A stretch of 64,000 nt of DNA, from the NCBI GenBank assembly GCA_017937485.1, contig JAGBDN010000017.1:1-64000 (forward strand), in the 5' to 3' direction. The notes beneath the pieces were generated by a model. That model made no database searches, was not told the DNA's origin, and was given only the letters and a program-made list of their open reading frames with translations. Of this stretch, positions 1 to 7,486 are shown in pieces. The translations under genes were made by a program, and so were the position numbers. This stretch comes from Thermoguttaceae bacterium (GTDB lineage Bacteria; Planctomycetota; Planctomycetia; Pirellulales; Thermoguttaceae). The stretch's first letter is position 1, and each line of letters begins with the position of its first letter.

Positions 1-1137
1 CGCGCCGCCGCCCATACCGCCGCCCATACCGCCGCGTCCGGTCGCCGTTCCTCCGGCGAGACCTTCCAAAGTCGTTCCGGCGATTTGCATTTCGGCGGGG
101 TCGATTCCGTTGCCGGGAATCGCGCCGCTTCCGGCGCCGCCGCCCATCGAAGAATCGCCGCCCATACCGCCGGGGCCGCCCGCGCCGTCCATCGAACCGC
201 GCGCGCCGCCGGAACCGCCGGAAGCGCCGCCCATCGAGGAACCGCCCATCGACGACGAGCCCATCATCGACGAACCGCCGGACGCGCCGCCCGCGGCGTC
301 GGTTCCGGAGATCGCCGACATAATCGCGTTCGCGTCGACGGTAACGCCGAACGTCATATAATCTTTCGGCGTCGCGATCCACGGGTCGACTTCGCGATAG
401 AACGGTTCGCGCTCTTTCGCCTTCAATTGGTCGCGCAACGCGCTGTCTTCGCACGCGGAGACCAAGTCTTTTTTCACGTCGTACAGATAAACGTCGGCCA
501 AGGGCGACTCTTCGTTTTCCGGATCGCTCAAAATACCGACGTAGCAGAGTTGCGCGCCGTCGGCGTCGGTCGAAACGTAAACCGGCCAGAATCGTTCTTC
601 AAGCCCGGTAATCCCGAGGTGATCCATCTCCGCTTTTTTCAAGAGTTTGTACTCTTTCACCTGAACGCGGCGACGTTGCATCTTCTTCAGAAGATCGGGA
701 AGGTGGTTCGCGATGAAGTACCCGTAGTCTTCGAGGAGGTCGGGACGCCCGACGCCGATCGGGTCGCGGAACTTCAATTTCTTTTCGACCAAATCAAGGA
801 ACTCGCGCGAAAGTTGGCGCGGCCAACGGTTGCGTTCCTTTTGGTCGTTGTACATCAGGCCCCACGCGTCGAAAACGCTCGTTTTCAACACGTCGGTAAC
901 GCCTTCGATCTCCGAAATCGTTTTTTCGTTCGGGTGTTTGTTGTTGCCGGCGATCGAGTCGACGGATTTCTTTTCGGCTTGCACCGCTTCCGACTTCTCG
1001 ACATACGCCTTTTTAATTTTCCCCTTCGCCAACATAGTAAAGACGAAGGCGATCACAACGACCAACGGCAGGACGATCCAAAAGTAATTCCTTTTGATAT
1101 CCTCCAATTTTATACCGGCTTTTTTAGCTTTTGCCAT
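1..1137 (-). CDS. Membrane-anchored PilO-like/pilus-associated protein, 3' end outside window
   Basis: The reading frame is open from an ATG at 1137 to the left edge (379 codons seen, C-terminus missing). A short charged N-terminus (MAKAKKAGIKLEDIKR) is followed by one hydrophobic segment at about residues 18-36 (NYFWIVLPLVVVIAFVFTML), then a Lys/Glu-rich, probably helical stretch and a soluble domain. From about residue 280 the chain becomes Gly/Ser/Met-rich (GGSSMGG, GGMGGGM). The arrangement of one inner-membrane anchor, a coiled coil and a periplasmic domain, directly downstream of a PilM-PilN fusion on the same strand (155 bp gap), is what a PilO-type partner would look like, but I see no diagnostic PilO motif. 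An AAGGTG ribosome site lies about 7 bases before the start. The role in a type IV pilus or type II secretion platform is inferred from context only. Confidence 0.7.
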   Translation of the reverse strand, partial: MAKAKKAGIKLEDIKRNYFWIVLPLVVVIAFVFTMLAKGKIKKAYVEKSEAVQAEKKSVDSIAGNNKHPNEKTISEIEGVTDVLKTSVFDAWGLMYNDQKERNRWPRQLSREFLDLVEKKLKFRDPIGVGRPDLLEDYGYFIANHLPDLLKKMQRRRVQVKEYKLLKKAEMDHLGITGLEERFWPVYVSTDADGAQLCYVGILSDPENEESPLADVYLYDVKKDLVSACEDSALRDQLKAKEREPFYREVDPWIATPKDYMTFGVTVDANAIMSAISGTDAAGGASGGSSMMGSSSMGGSSMGGASGGSGGARGSMDGAGGPGGMGGDSSMGGGAGSGAIPGNGIDPAEMQIAGTTLEGLAGGTATGRGGMGGGMGGGA

Positions 1138-1292
1138 TATATCTTCACCTTAATATTGCGGAAGCGACCTCGCGGCTCTTTTCCGACGATTCGCGCCGTC
1201 GAAACGGCGAGAGTTGATTCAAAGTTGAGCGTTGGAACGCGCCGAGCGACGCGTCCCCACTTTTCGTTTAAACGCGAAAACGCGAATAGTCG

Positions 1293-4190
1293 TTACGCGG
1301 CCGGTTCTTCGGCCGGGGTTTCGGTCGCGGTCGGTTCCGCCGCCGGGGTTTCAGTCGCGGTCGGTTCCGTCGCCGGAGCTTCGGTCGCGGTCGGTTCCGT
1401 CGCCGGAGCTTCGGTCGCGGTCGGTTCCGTCGCCGGGGTTTCGGTCGCGGCCGGTTCCGTCGCCGGAGCTTCGGTCGCGGTCGATTCCGTCGCGTCGGTC
1501 GTTTCTTCGTCGTCGGTCGACGCGCCGGCTTCCGCTTCTTCGGCGGCTTTCGCGGCTTCTTCGGCGGCCTTGCGACGTTCGTCGCGGGTCGTCGGTTTCG
1601 TTTCAATCCAAACGAATTGAATCGTGAAGTCGTAACGACGCAAATTCAGAACTTTGTCGCTTCCGAGCGCGTTGGCGATTTGATTGTTCATACTGTCGCC
1701 GCCCATACCGCCGCGACCGCCGCGACCGCCGCTCGCCGAGCCGCCCATCGAGCCGCCGGCCATACCGCCGCCCATCGCGCCTCCGGTCATACCGCCGCCC
1801 ATACCGCCTCCGGTCATCCCGGCGCCCATACCGCCGCCGTTCATTCCGCCGCGCATACCGCCGGCCGCGCCCGATTGCTTAATCATCGATTCGAGCAACT
1901 TTTTGCGCGCTTCCGCCGCCGCTTGCGGGTCGAGGAGACGGAACTTGTCGTCGATGACGCCCGGATTCACCAGGACGGGGTAATAAATCCCCATATCTTT
2001 AAACGAGACGGTTTCGACGCCCGATTCGTCCGCGCGTTGGCGTTCCAAGCTGATCGGCAAATCGACGGCGCCGTGTTTCAGGTTCGACAGGATCGTGCGA
2101 CGCAAATACTCGGGGCCGCGCGCCGGGTCGTTGGCGTCGTCCGGGTTGTGGTAGTGGTAACCGGTCAGCTGAACGATGCGGCCCGGGCCGTAAGGCGCCG
2201 GAATCAGTTCCAAGCGCGCGTCGACGCTTTCGGTAATCTCGTTAAGCGCGGTCGTTTCCAAACCGGCGGTCGCGGAACCCGATTTCGACGAAGATTTCGA
2301 AGAAGATTTCGAAGAACTCGACTTCGACGAACTCGATTTCGACGACGAAGACTTCGAGGAACTAGAACTCGATTTCGACGACGAAGACTTCGAAGAACTA
2401 GAACTCGACTTCGATTTCGACGAACTCGAGCTTTCCTTTTCCGGTTGCGGTTGGAACGGGAACATTTCTTCCAACGTGTATTCCGGAACGTATTCGGCGG
2501 TCTTGGTCGACGAGGTTCCCTCTTCTTCGGCGGCGGTCGCGGCGTCGGCGGGGGGCGTCAGCTCGTTGCCTTCGGCGTCGATGGAGAACGCTTTCGCTTC
2601 CTCGGCGTCGATGTAATACCAACGGCGCACCAGCTCGAACCAGTCGCCCAGCTCTTCGATTTCTTGAACTTCAACGTTGTTGACGTAAACGCGATTTTGA
2701 CGGGTGATCGCGTCGATTTTCAACGCGGAAACGCCTTCGGAAAGCGCGGCTTTATCGGGCGCTTCGGACGGAATCGCGACGTTGATCGCCTTCAAAAGCT
2801 CCATCCAAGTGAGCCGCCCTTCGACGCCGCCGGTCAGGTTTTGCCCGATTTTATCGACCGCTTTAAAGGTCGACGCGGCGGAGTCGGCTTTCGAAATAAG
2901 GTCTTTCGACTCTTTAGAAACCTTTTGCGCGGCGCTGTACGCGGTGTTGATCGCCGGGTTTTCGACGACGCTAAACATCGAGGTCGCGTTGAAATATTGC
3001 CAAGTCATCCCGGCCATCAGGAGCGACGCGGCGGCCAACGCCCACGGCTTTTTCTTATTAATAAGGCGCGTTTGAACGACGTCGCGCGGCACCAAGTTGA
3101 TGCTCAGCGGCGCTTCGCCCAAGAGTTGCAACGCGAGCCCGTAAGCGACGCCGAACGACGTCGAGTTGTTGCGGAACTCCGGATTCGCGAGCGCTTCGGC
3201 GCCTTGCAGTTTGCGGTACGCGGTCGGCACGACGACGTCGAGGCCCAAGCTCTTCGAGAGGAATTGGCGCAACCCCGGGAGTTTCATCGCGTTCCCAAGA
3301 GCGTAAACGCGACGGATTTTCGCGTTTTTATTCAAGCTCTTGTAGTACTTGATCGACCGCTCGATTTCGGTGAGCATATCGTTGAAGACCGGCTTCATCG
3401 CGAGAACGACGGCTTTCGGGTCTTGCGCGGTCGCGGCGTTGCGCTTGATGTGTTCGGCGTTCGAGAAGGTCAGTTTGAGCGCTTTCGTCAGGGCCTTCGT
3501 GAACATATTGCCGCCGACGGCGATGTTGCGGAGCCAAACGTCGACGCCGTTCGTAACGACGATTTCCGACGCGTCCGTCCCGACGTTCAAAACGACGTCG
3601 TACTCGAAAAGCTCGTTCGGGTCGCGTTCGAGGAGCGCGTCGTAGTCGTGCATATCGTTGACGAACGCGTTGTACAGGGCGACTTGCGCGCCTTGAATGC
3701 AGTCGACGTCGACGCCGGCGTCGGCGTAGCGTTCCAAGGTGCGTTTGGCGATGTCGCGCTTCATCGCGTACATAAAGATGCGAAGGTCGAGCGCGACGCC
3801 GCCTTCCATCGTCCCGCCGACTTGGCGATAGTCCCAAATAACGTCTTGCAGGTCGAAGGGAAGCCATTGTTTGACCTCGTATTTAATGAGGTCGTTGACC
3901 TTTTTCGGGTCGATCGGCGGAAGCGGTTGGTAACGCCAAAGCGCGTTTTGACCGGAGACCGAAATCGCGATCTTTTCGCCCTTGACGTTGTTGCGCGAAA
4001 GGAAAAGCTTCAAACTTTCCGCGAGAATCTCGTTCGGATCCGCGCCCGGTTGCGTCATAATCTTGCTGTGTTCGATGTATTCGCACTGCAAGACCTCCAG
4101 CGTTCCCGGCTCCGTTCCCTTGCGACAACGCAACGCTTTCAACGACGCGCTACCGACGTCGATACCCCATACGGTTTCATTTTTTGCCAT
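1293..4190 (-). CDS. pilM: Type IV pilus assembly protein PilM fused to a PilN-like domain, with long low-complexity linkers
   Basis: Predicted 965 aa. Residues 1-355 are an actin-fold PilM/FtsA-like ATPase: phosphate-1 loop WGIDVGSASLKAL, a second nucleotide loop (VVLNVGTDASEIVV) and the C-terminal YALGNAMKLPGLRQFL element. Around residue 361 the chain continues as SINLVPRDVVQTRL, the conserved start of PilN, which in PilM/PilN pairs is the peptide PilM binds. A membrane segment (PWALAAASLLMAGMTW) and a periplasmic region follow. The C-terminal half holds Ser/Lys runs (about 2285-2432), a Gly-Met tract (about 1695-1866) and TATEAPATEP repeats. PilM and PilN are normally separate genes of about 350 and 200 aa, so this is a fusion. 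The start was placed at 4190 (MAKNETVWGID), because the 14 residues available upstream do not resemble the family. A promoter lies 230 bases upstream. Confidence 0.88.
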   Translation of the reverse strand: MAKNETVWGIDVGSASLKALRCRKGTEPGTLEVLQCEYIEHSKIMTQPGADPNEILAESLKLFLSRNNVKGEKIAISVSGQNALWRYQPLPPIDPKKVNDLIKYEVKQWLPFDLQDVIWDYRQVGGTMEGGVALDLRIFMYAMKRDIAKRTLERYADAGVDVDCIQGAQVALYNAFVNDMHDYDALLERDPNELFEYDVVLNVGTDASEIVVTNGVDVWLRNIAVGGNMFTKALTKALKLTFSNAEHIKRNAATAQDPKAVVLAMKPVFNDMLTEIERSIKYYKSLNKNAKIRRVYALGNAMKLPGLRQFLSKSLGLDVVVPTAYRKLQGAEALANPEFRNNSTSFGVAYGLALQLLGEAPLSINLVPRDVVQTRLINKKKPWALAAASLLMAGMTWQYFNATSMFSVVENPAINTAYSAAQKVSKESKDLISKADSAASTFKAVDKIGQNLTGGVEGRLTWMELLKAINVAIPSEAPDKAALSEGVSALKIDAITRQNRVYVNNVEVQEIEELGDWFELVRRWYYIDAEEAKAFSIDAEGNELTPPADAATAAEEEGTSSTKTAEYVPEYTLEEMFPFQPQPEKESSSSSKSKSSSSSSKSSSSKSSSSSSKSSSSKSSSSKSSSSKSSSKSSSKSGSATAGLETTALNEITESVDARLELIPAPYGPGRIVQLTGYHYHNPDDANDPARGPEYLRRTILSNLKHGAVDLPISLERQRADESGVETVSFKDMGIYYPVLVNPGVIDDKFRLLDPQAAAEARKKLLESMIKQSGAAGGMRGGMNGGGMGAGMTGGGMGGGMTGGAMGGGMAGGSMGGSASGGRGGRGGMGGDSMNNQIANALGSDKVLNLRRYDFTIQFVWIETKPTTRDERRKAAEEAAKAAEEAEAGASTDDEETTDATESTATEAPATEPAATETPATEPTATEAPATEPTATEAPATEPTATETPAAEPTATETPAEEPAA
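1321..1500. repeat. 30-bp in-frame minisatellite, six units
   Basis: Six head-to-tail 30-base units (1321, 1351, 1381, 1411, 1441, 1471) differ at a few positions; the last unit is degenerate at its end. On the minus strand they encode decapeptides of the TATEAPATEP type that form the C-terminal tail of the PilM-PilN fusion. The unit length is a multiple of three, so copy-number changes would keep the frame. Confidence 0.95.
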
Positions 4191-4427
4191 AATTATTTCG
4201 TCCCGTACATTTTTCCCGACGCGCCCGACCAAGCCGACCTTCGGCGCATTTTCCGAAGACGGCGCGTTTTCGGTTTCGTATAACGTTTTCTCTCTATATT
4301 AATAATGAAAAAAGACCAAACCTTCGGCGCTCGTTTTGCGCGGAGTCCCTCGTCGTCTCGGTTAAACGTTAAAACGTCGGCGACGGAGGACGCGACGCGC
4401 AAGCGGCTCGACGGCGCTTCCTCCTCT

Positions 4428-4457
4428 ATTGTAACATAACGCAAGGCGTTCGGTCAA
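4428..4457 (-). promoter_or_regulatory. Sigma70-type promoter for pilM
   Basis: On the minus strand, TTGACC (4457-4452), an 18-base spacer and TACAAT (4433-4428). It predicts a leader of about 230 bases before the pilM start at 4190. Confidence 0.55.
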
Positions 4458-4567
4458 GTTTTTTTTTCTTGTTCTCGGCGATATTTTGCGAATCCGTTAA
4501 AAAAACGCCCTTATATTTCTTAGGACGCTCCCTTATCTTTCCTCCAAGTCCGCGACGCCTTGCAAGC

Positions 4568-4593
4568 GGGGCAAACTGCGCAAAATAGGCAAC
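4568..4593 (+). repeat. 26-bp dispersed intergenic motif, copy 1
   Basis: Core GCAAACTGCGCAAAATAGGC at 4571-4590. Close relatives lie at 10528-10553 (plus) and 27745-27770 (minus). All three are intergenic and share the pattern GCAAAC(T/C)GCG(C/T)AAAA followed by GGCAA or GCGCAA. Confidence 0.55.
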
Positions 4594-4634
4594 TCGCCGC
4601 CTCTTTCATTCAAAACCGACTTTTTTCTTGTCGG

Positions 4635-4667
4635 CGAATATTTTAGAAAAACTTGTTAAAATATTCG
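4635..4667. promoter_or_regulatory. Perfect 10-bp inverted repeat, possible operator or hairpin
   Basis: CGAATATTTT (4635-4644) and AAAATATTCG (4658-4667) flank a 13-base loop, about 160 bases before the lipoprotein gene. An AT-rich palindrome in a GC-rich genome could be a regulator site or a weak terminator; the sequence does not decide. Confidence 0.4.
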
Positions 4668-4828
4668 GATTTTTCTAATTTTTCCGCAAACACGGCCGAA
4701 AATAACAATGAAGGCGTTTCGCTTCGGAGGCAAGCGATCGCCGCCCGCCGACGACGCGGGTTTCGACTTCCGAAGGACGGGCGGTCGACTTTTACCACTT
4801 TTCTTTTTTGTTGAATGGAGTCTTTGCG

Positions 4829-5326
4829 ATGGTTCGAACGATCGCGATGGGGATTGTGATGGCGTTTGCGTTGGGTTTCGTCGGTTGCCGCTCGTGCCTT
4901 TCGCCTTACGAATATTGTCAACCGACGTTCGTTCCGGAACGGGGCGATCAATGTATGGGCGAACTTTACCGTTGCGGTTCCGTTCTCGGCGGAATGGATC
5001 GCGTCAAGTCGCCGACCGACGACTGCGAAGAGTGCAACGGCGGTTACACGGAATATTACGGCGGCGGAAACGTCGCGCAAAACGCCGCTTCCGACGAAAC
5101 GACGATCGCGCAAACGCAAGGTTCGGTCGGCGCTTACGACGCGAACGCTTACTCGCAAGCGAACTACGTCGCTCCGGCGGACGCTTACGCCGGGAACGAT
5201 TACGCCGTTTCGAGCGAAGCGTCGGTCGGCGCTTATCCGCAAGGTTTCGCCCCGGCTTACGGCGCCGCGTTCGAGGGCGACAATTTCAATCTCCGCGACG
5301 ATTCCGGCGACGCTTACGCTTACTAA
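4829..5326 (+). CDS. Small exported lipoprotein-like protein, Cys-rich N-part, Tyr/Ala/Asp-rich tail
   Basis: Predicted 165 aa. I recognise no family. The N-terminus is a signal peptide (MVRTIAMGIVMAFALGFVGC) whose last residues resemble a lipobox, so the mature protein may be lipidated at Cys20; Phe at the -3 position is not ideal. The next 60 residues have eight more cysteines, including two Cys-x-x-Cys-type spacings (C-R-S-C and C-E-E-C). The remainder is low complexity, rich in Tyr, Ala and Asp with recurring SVGAY segments and a final GDAYAY. The ATG at 4829 was preferred over a TTG 21 bases upstream because GGAG sits eight bases before the ATG. It is probably monocistronic. Confidence 0.75.
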   Translation: MVRTIAMGIVMAFALGFVGCRSCLSPYEYCQPTFVPERGDQCMGELYRCGSVLGGMDRVKSPTDDCEECNGGYTEYYGGGNVAQNAASDETTIAQTQGSVGAYDANAYSQANYVAPADAYAGNDYAVSSEASVGAYPQGFAPAYGAAFEGDNFNLRDDSGDAYAY

Positions 5327-5455
5327 TTTAAGCAAACGGCGCAAAATAAAAAGAGCGCGTTAAATAAACAAGCGGCGCGATTCGGCGAATCCGGCGGAAC
5401 GTCGAGCCGCGCCGTTCGCGTTAATTTAGCGAAACCGCGACGACTTTTCCACCCA

Positions 5456-6028
5456 ATGAACGATTTCGACGCTTCTTCCTTCGACCGCTTCCCGAAAACG
5501 CCGTTCCTGCCGGACGTTCCGCTCGAACGTTGGACGCCGGACGACGGCGACCGCGACGAGTTCTTCATGCGCGCCGCGCTCGTCGAAGCGCAGATCGCCG
5601 CGGAAGAGGGGGAAACGCCGATCGGCGCCGTTCTCGTTTGCCAAAATCGGATTCTCGTTCGCGAACACAACCGCCGCGAACGCCTTTGCGACCCGACCGC
5701 GCACGCGGAGACGCTCGCGCTGAGCCGGGCGTCGGCGCTTTACCCGTCTTGGCGAATCGAGGACGCGGAACTCTTCGTAACGCTCGAACCTTGCCCGATG
5801 TGCGCCGGCGCGCTCGTTCTTTCCCGAGTGAACCGCGTCGTTTTCGGAACCCGCGACCCGAAAGCCGGGTGCGCCGGGTCGCTGATGAACCTCTTGACCG
5901 AAGAACGCTTCAACTGGCGTTGCGACGTCGTCGAGGGCGTCCTGCGCGACGAATGCGCCGATCTGCTTCGCCGATTTTTCCGCGAACGTCGGCAAGCGAA
6001 CGCCGCCGCGCGAAAGTCGCCGTCTTAA
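5456..6028 (+). CDS. tadA: tRNA-specific adenosine deaminase TadA
   Basis: Predicted 190 aa; the deaminase core starts near residue 37. TadA converts the wobble adenosine (position 34) of tRNA-Arg(ACG) to inosine in the cytoplasm. Zinc ligands and catalytic Glu are visible as HAE (TAHAETLALS) and the PCPMC cysteine pair (LEPCPMCAGALVLSRVNRVV). The FGTRDPKAGCAGS segment that follows is also typical of TadA rather than of cytidine deaminase. The family is usually 150-170 aa; the extra 35 residues at the N-terminus may mean that the true start is a downstream Met at 5568. No neighbour is functionally linked. Confidence 0.93.
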   Translation: MNDFDASSFDRFPKTPFLPDVPLERWTPDDGDRDEFFMRAALVEAQIAAEEGETPIGAVLVCQNRILVREHNRRERLCDPTAHAETLALSRASALYPSWRIEDAELFVTLEPCPMCAGALVLSRVNRVVFGTRDPKAGCAGSLMNLLTEERFNWRCDVVEGVLRDECADLLRRFFRERRQANAAARKSPS

Positions 6029-6134
6029 CGCGCCGCCGTTCTTCTCTAAAACGCCCAGCTTGCCTAAACCGCCGTTCCCAACGCGCCGAACGGGGAAAAA
6101 TCGCGCTTGATTCCCTTCCGTTTCGTTCGGGGCG

Positions 6135-6165
6135 TTGACAAGCGGCGCAAAATGTGTTCTATTAT
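6135..6165 (+). promoter_or_regulatory. Candidate promoter for the thiolase-hemG operon
   Basis: A perfect TTGACA (6135-6140) is followed after 19 bases by TATTAT (6160-6165). The spacer is long; shifting the -10 two bases left gives a poorer hexamer. The predicted leader is about 145 bases. Confidence 0.45.
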
Positions 6166-6315
6166 AACGTCGAGCGCGCCAAAGATCGACTTTTTTCCGC
6201 CGCGCTTTTCCGAACGTCCGTCGGGCGCCGCCGAGTTTTTATCGAACGTTAAAACGTCGAAAAGCCAAAAACGCGGCGCCGCGACGCAAAACCTTAATCG
6301 ACCCAAAAAATCGCG

Positions 6316-7437
6316 ATGAAATACGAAAACGTGTGCGTCGAGGCGATCGAATGCGCCCTCCCGCCGGAAATTGTAACGACCGACGAACTCGAAAACCGGC
6401 TCGCGCCCCTTTACGAACGGCTGAAACTTCCGTTCGGACGGCTCGAGTTGATGACCGGCATTCAAGAGCGCGGCCTTTGGGAACGCGGTCGGCTCCCCGG
6501 CGACCAAAGCGTCGACACGGTCGAAAAGCTGCTCCGAACGACCGGCGTCGACCGTTCGAAAATCGGGATGTTCGTACACGCGTCCGTTTGCCGCGACTAT
6601 CAAGAGCCCGCGACCGCTTGCGACGTTCACCGGCGGCTGGGCTTGCCGCAATCGGCGGTTATTTTCGACTTGTCGAACGCTTGTTTGGGGCTGTTGACCG
6701 GCGCGCTCCAAATCGCGAACGCGATCGAGTTGGGGCAAATCGACGCCGGAATCGTCGTCGGAACGGAGACGAGCCGCGCGCTGACGGAGACGACCGTCGA
6801 CGAGTTGGTCGCCGACGAAACGTTGACGCGCCGGACGGTGAAAGACGCGTTCGCGTCGCTGACGATCGGCTCCGGGAGCGCCGCGATTCTCTTGACGAAC
6901 CGCGATTTAAGTCGAACCGGCAACCGCCTCCTCGGCGCGTCGGTTTTGGCGAACACCGAACAAAGCGCGCTTTGCCGCAGTCAAGTCGACGTAACCGCGG
7001 GGGGCCGCTCCGACGGACAAACGATGAAAACGGACTCGGAAACGCTCCTGCGCGAAGGCGTCGCCGTCGCCGCGAAGGCGTTCGAGCGTTTCGTCGCCGA
7101 AATCGGTTGGGACGCGGCGGCGCTCGACCGCGTTTTTTGTCATCAAGTCGGGAAAGCGCACCAAAAACTCCTTTTCGAAACGCTCGGACTCGACGACGCG
7201 AAGAATTTCGCGACTTTCCCGCTCCTCGGCAACACCGGCTCGGTCGCGCTTCCGACGGCGGCGGCGCTCGGGATCGAATCGGGGTTCGCGCGCCCCGGCG
7301 ACAAACTCGGTCTCTTCGGAATCGGTTCCGGGATTAACGTCGTTTTGGCCGCGCTCGACTGGAAAACGACGCTTCCGAGTTCCGCTCCGACGCCGCCCGA
7401 AACGCTCGCCCGCTTCCTCGCGCTGAACGCCGGCTGA
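6316..7437 (+). CDS. OleA/FabH-like 3-oxoacyl-ACP synthase III family enzyme
   Basis: Predicted 373 aa, thiolase fold. The Cys-His-Asn triad is visible: nucleophile in DLSNACLGLLTG (about residue 122), His in VFCHQVGKAHQ (about 276) and Asn in LLGNTGSVALP (about 309). A Glu in the CRDYQEPATAC segment corresponds, by my reading, to the glutamate that OleA proteins contribute across the dimer interface and that FabH lacks. That favours head-to-head Claisen condensation of acyl-CoAs over classical fatty-acid initiation. No oleB, oleC or oleD lies nearby. The stop is 49 bases before hemG on the same strand, so they may be cotranscribed. FabH-like assignment is firm; the OleA subtype is tentative. 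Confidence 0.85.
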   Translation: MKYENVCVEAIECALPPEIVTTDELENRLAPLYERLKLPFGRLELMTGIQERGLWERGRLPGDQSVDTVEKLLRTTGVDRSKIGMFVHASVCRDYQEPATACDVHRRLGLPQSAVIFDLSNACLGLLTGALQIANAIELGQIDAGIVVGTETSRALTETTVDELVADETLTRRTVKDAFASLTIGSGSAAILLTNRDLSRTGNRLLGASVLANTEQSALCRSQVDVTAGGRSDGQTMKTDSETLLREGVAVAAKAFERFVAEIGWDAAALDRVFCHQVGKAHQKLLFETLGLDDAKNFATFPLLGNTGSVALPTAAALGIESGFARPGDKLGLFGIGSGINVVLAALDWKTTLPSSAPTPPETLARFLALNAG

Positions 7438-7486
7438 GTCGACGCGCTTACCGATTCCCCCCAACCTCCCTAAATTAACGGAAAAA

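Larger units (their letters stand above)
4191..4828. other. Divergent intergenic region between pilM and the lipoprotein gene
   Basis: This 638-base gap separates two divergent genes. It holds the pilM promoter, one copy of a 26-bp dispersed motif (4568-4593) and an AT-rich perfect inverted repeat (4635-4667). Short reading frames here (for example 4193-4444 minus) have no ribosome site and start upstream of the predicted pilM transcription start, so I do not call them. Confidence 0.7.

Noticed and set aside
1617..4283. 888-codon plus-strand frame opposite pilM
   Set aside because: Shadow of the PilM-PilN frame; its translation is Arg/His/Val-rich without motifs.
4193..4444. 83-codon minus-strand frame upstream of pilM
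   Set aside because: It begins upstream of the predicted pilM transcription start, has no ribosome site and does not resemble any protein I know.
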